From an uncultured Lachnospiraceae bacterium (GTDB lineage: Bacteria > Bacillota > Clostridia > Lachnospirales > Lachnospiraceae), in the NCBI GenBank assembly GCA_910586095.1, contig CAJUHQ010000166.1, positions 1 to 5,583 on the forward strand: 5,583 nucleotides of DNA, written 5' to 3'. A program made the translations under genes and the position numbers. Below, in pieces: positions 5,441 to 5,583 of the stretch (its first letter is position 1; each line of letters starts with the position of its first letter). Under the pieces are notes generated by a model. It did no database searches. It was not told the DNA's origin and worked only from the letters and a program-made list of their open reading frames with translations.

Positions 5441-5583
5441 ATGGAGACAAAAAAGCAGAACAAAATTTTGGAGAGACTCAAAAAGTCTGTATTTGTCGGA
5501 ATTGCGGCGAGTGTGGGACTCACGCTAATCATGTTGATTTTTTTTAGCAATAAAAATTTTCAGCGCGTTGGTATCGTGATGCT
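5441..5583 (+). CDS. N-terminal part of an unidentified membrane protein, cut by the window end
   Basis: The first 47 codons are visible. A charged N-terminus METKKQNKILERLKK is followed by a hydrophobic segment VFVGIAASVGLTLIMLIFF (about residues 17-35), then SNKNFQRVGIVML, which may lead into a second segment. By the positive-inside pattern the N-terminus should be cytoplasmic. The start is supported by AAAGGAG (5422-5428) twelve bases upstream; a nearby GTG (5430) opens a frame that soon stops. It starts 89 bases after mtnN on the same strand with no evident terminator between, so it may be co-transcribed. It could be a membrane sensor, a transporter or a small membrane protein; the visible part does not decide. 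Confidence 0.7.
   Translation, partial: METKKQNKILERLKKSVFVGIAASVGLTLIMLIFFSNKNFQRVGIVM

Overview
The window looks like chromosomal DNA of a low-to-moderate G+C Bacillota, most plausibly a clostridial (Lachnospiraceae-like) species. The reasons are strong AGGAGG-type ribosome binding sites, Csm6 and Cas1 sequences typical of Firmicutes type III-A CRISPR loci, and a clostridial-style mtnN. This placement is inference from style, not a database match.

Bases 1-820 hold no credible gene. They contain the decayed remains of a type III CRISPR array: a short hairpin (C4-N4-G4 or a variant) followed by an 8-nt ACGRAAAY tag recurs with very irregular spacing and eroded flanks. The first ~52 bases look like the outer end of an IS3-type insertion sequence abutting the leftmost repeat.

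Bases 821-1118 are a collapsed adaptation module. The first ~50 codons of cas1, with a perfect ribosome binding site, run directly into the last ~48 codons of what looks like cas2 in a different frame; everything between is gone. Immediately downstream (1128-2441) lies a full-length csm6 that keeps both its CARF ligand-binding motifs and its HEPN RNase motif. The interesting point is this contrast: the parts that acquire and store spacers are dead, while the cyclic-oligoadenylate-activated RNase looks intact. No cas10, csm2-5 or cas6 is present here; any activator would have to lie outside the window. A terminator at 2471-2502 closes this unit.

Bases 2588-4282 encode a type I ABC exporter (fused membrane and ATPase domains) whose base composition is clearly more A+T-rich than its neighbours, suggesting separate acquisition. 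Its stop overlaps the start of a 21-codon reading frame (ATGA), as if a second operon gene has been truncated. About 370 bases without a recognisable gene follow. They end with a good sigma-A-type promoter (4480-4508) for mtnN.

Bases 4653-5351 encode MTA/SAH nucleosidase (MtnN), a housekeeping enzyme with all three catalytic residues. The window ends in the first 47 codons of a membrane protein (5441 onward). The three blocks (CRISPR remnant with csm6, A+T-rich exporter, housekeeping genes) look like independent units, with the first two forming an accessory patch beside core genes.
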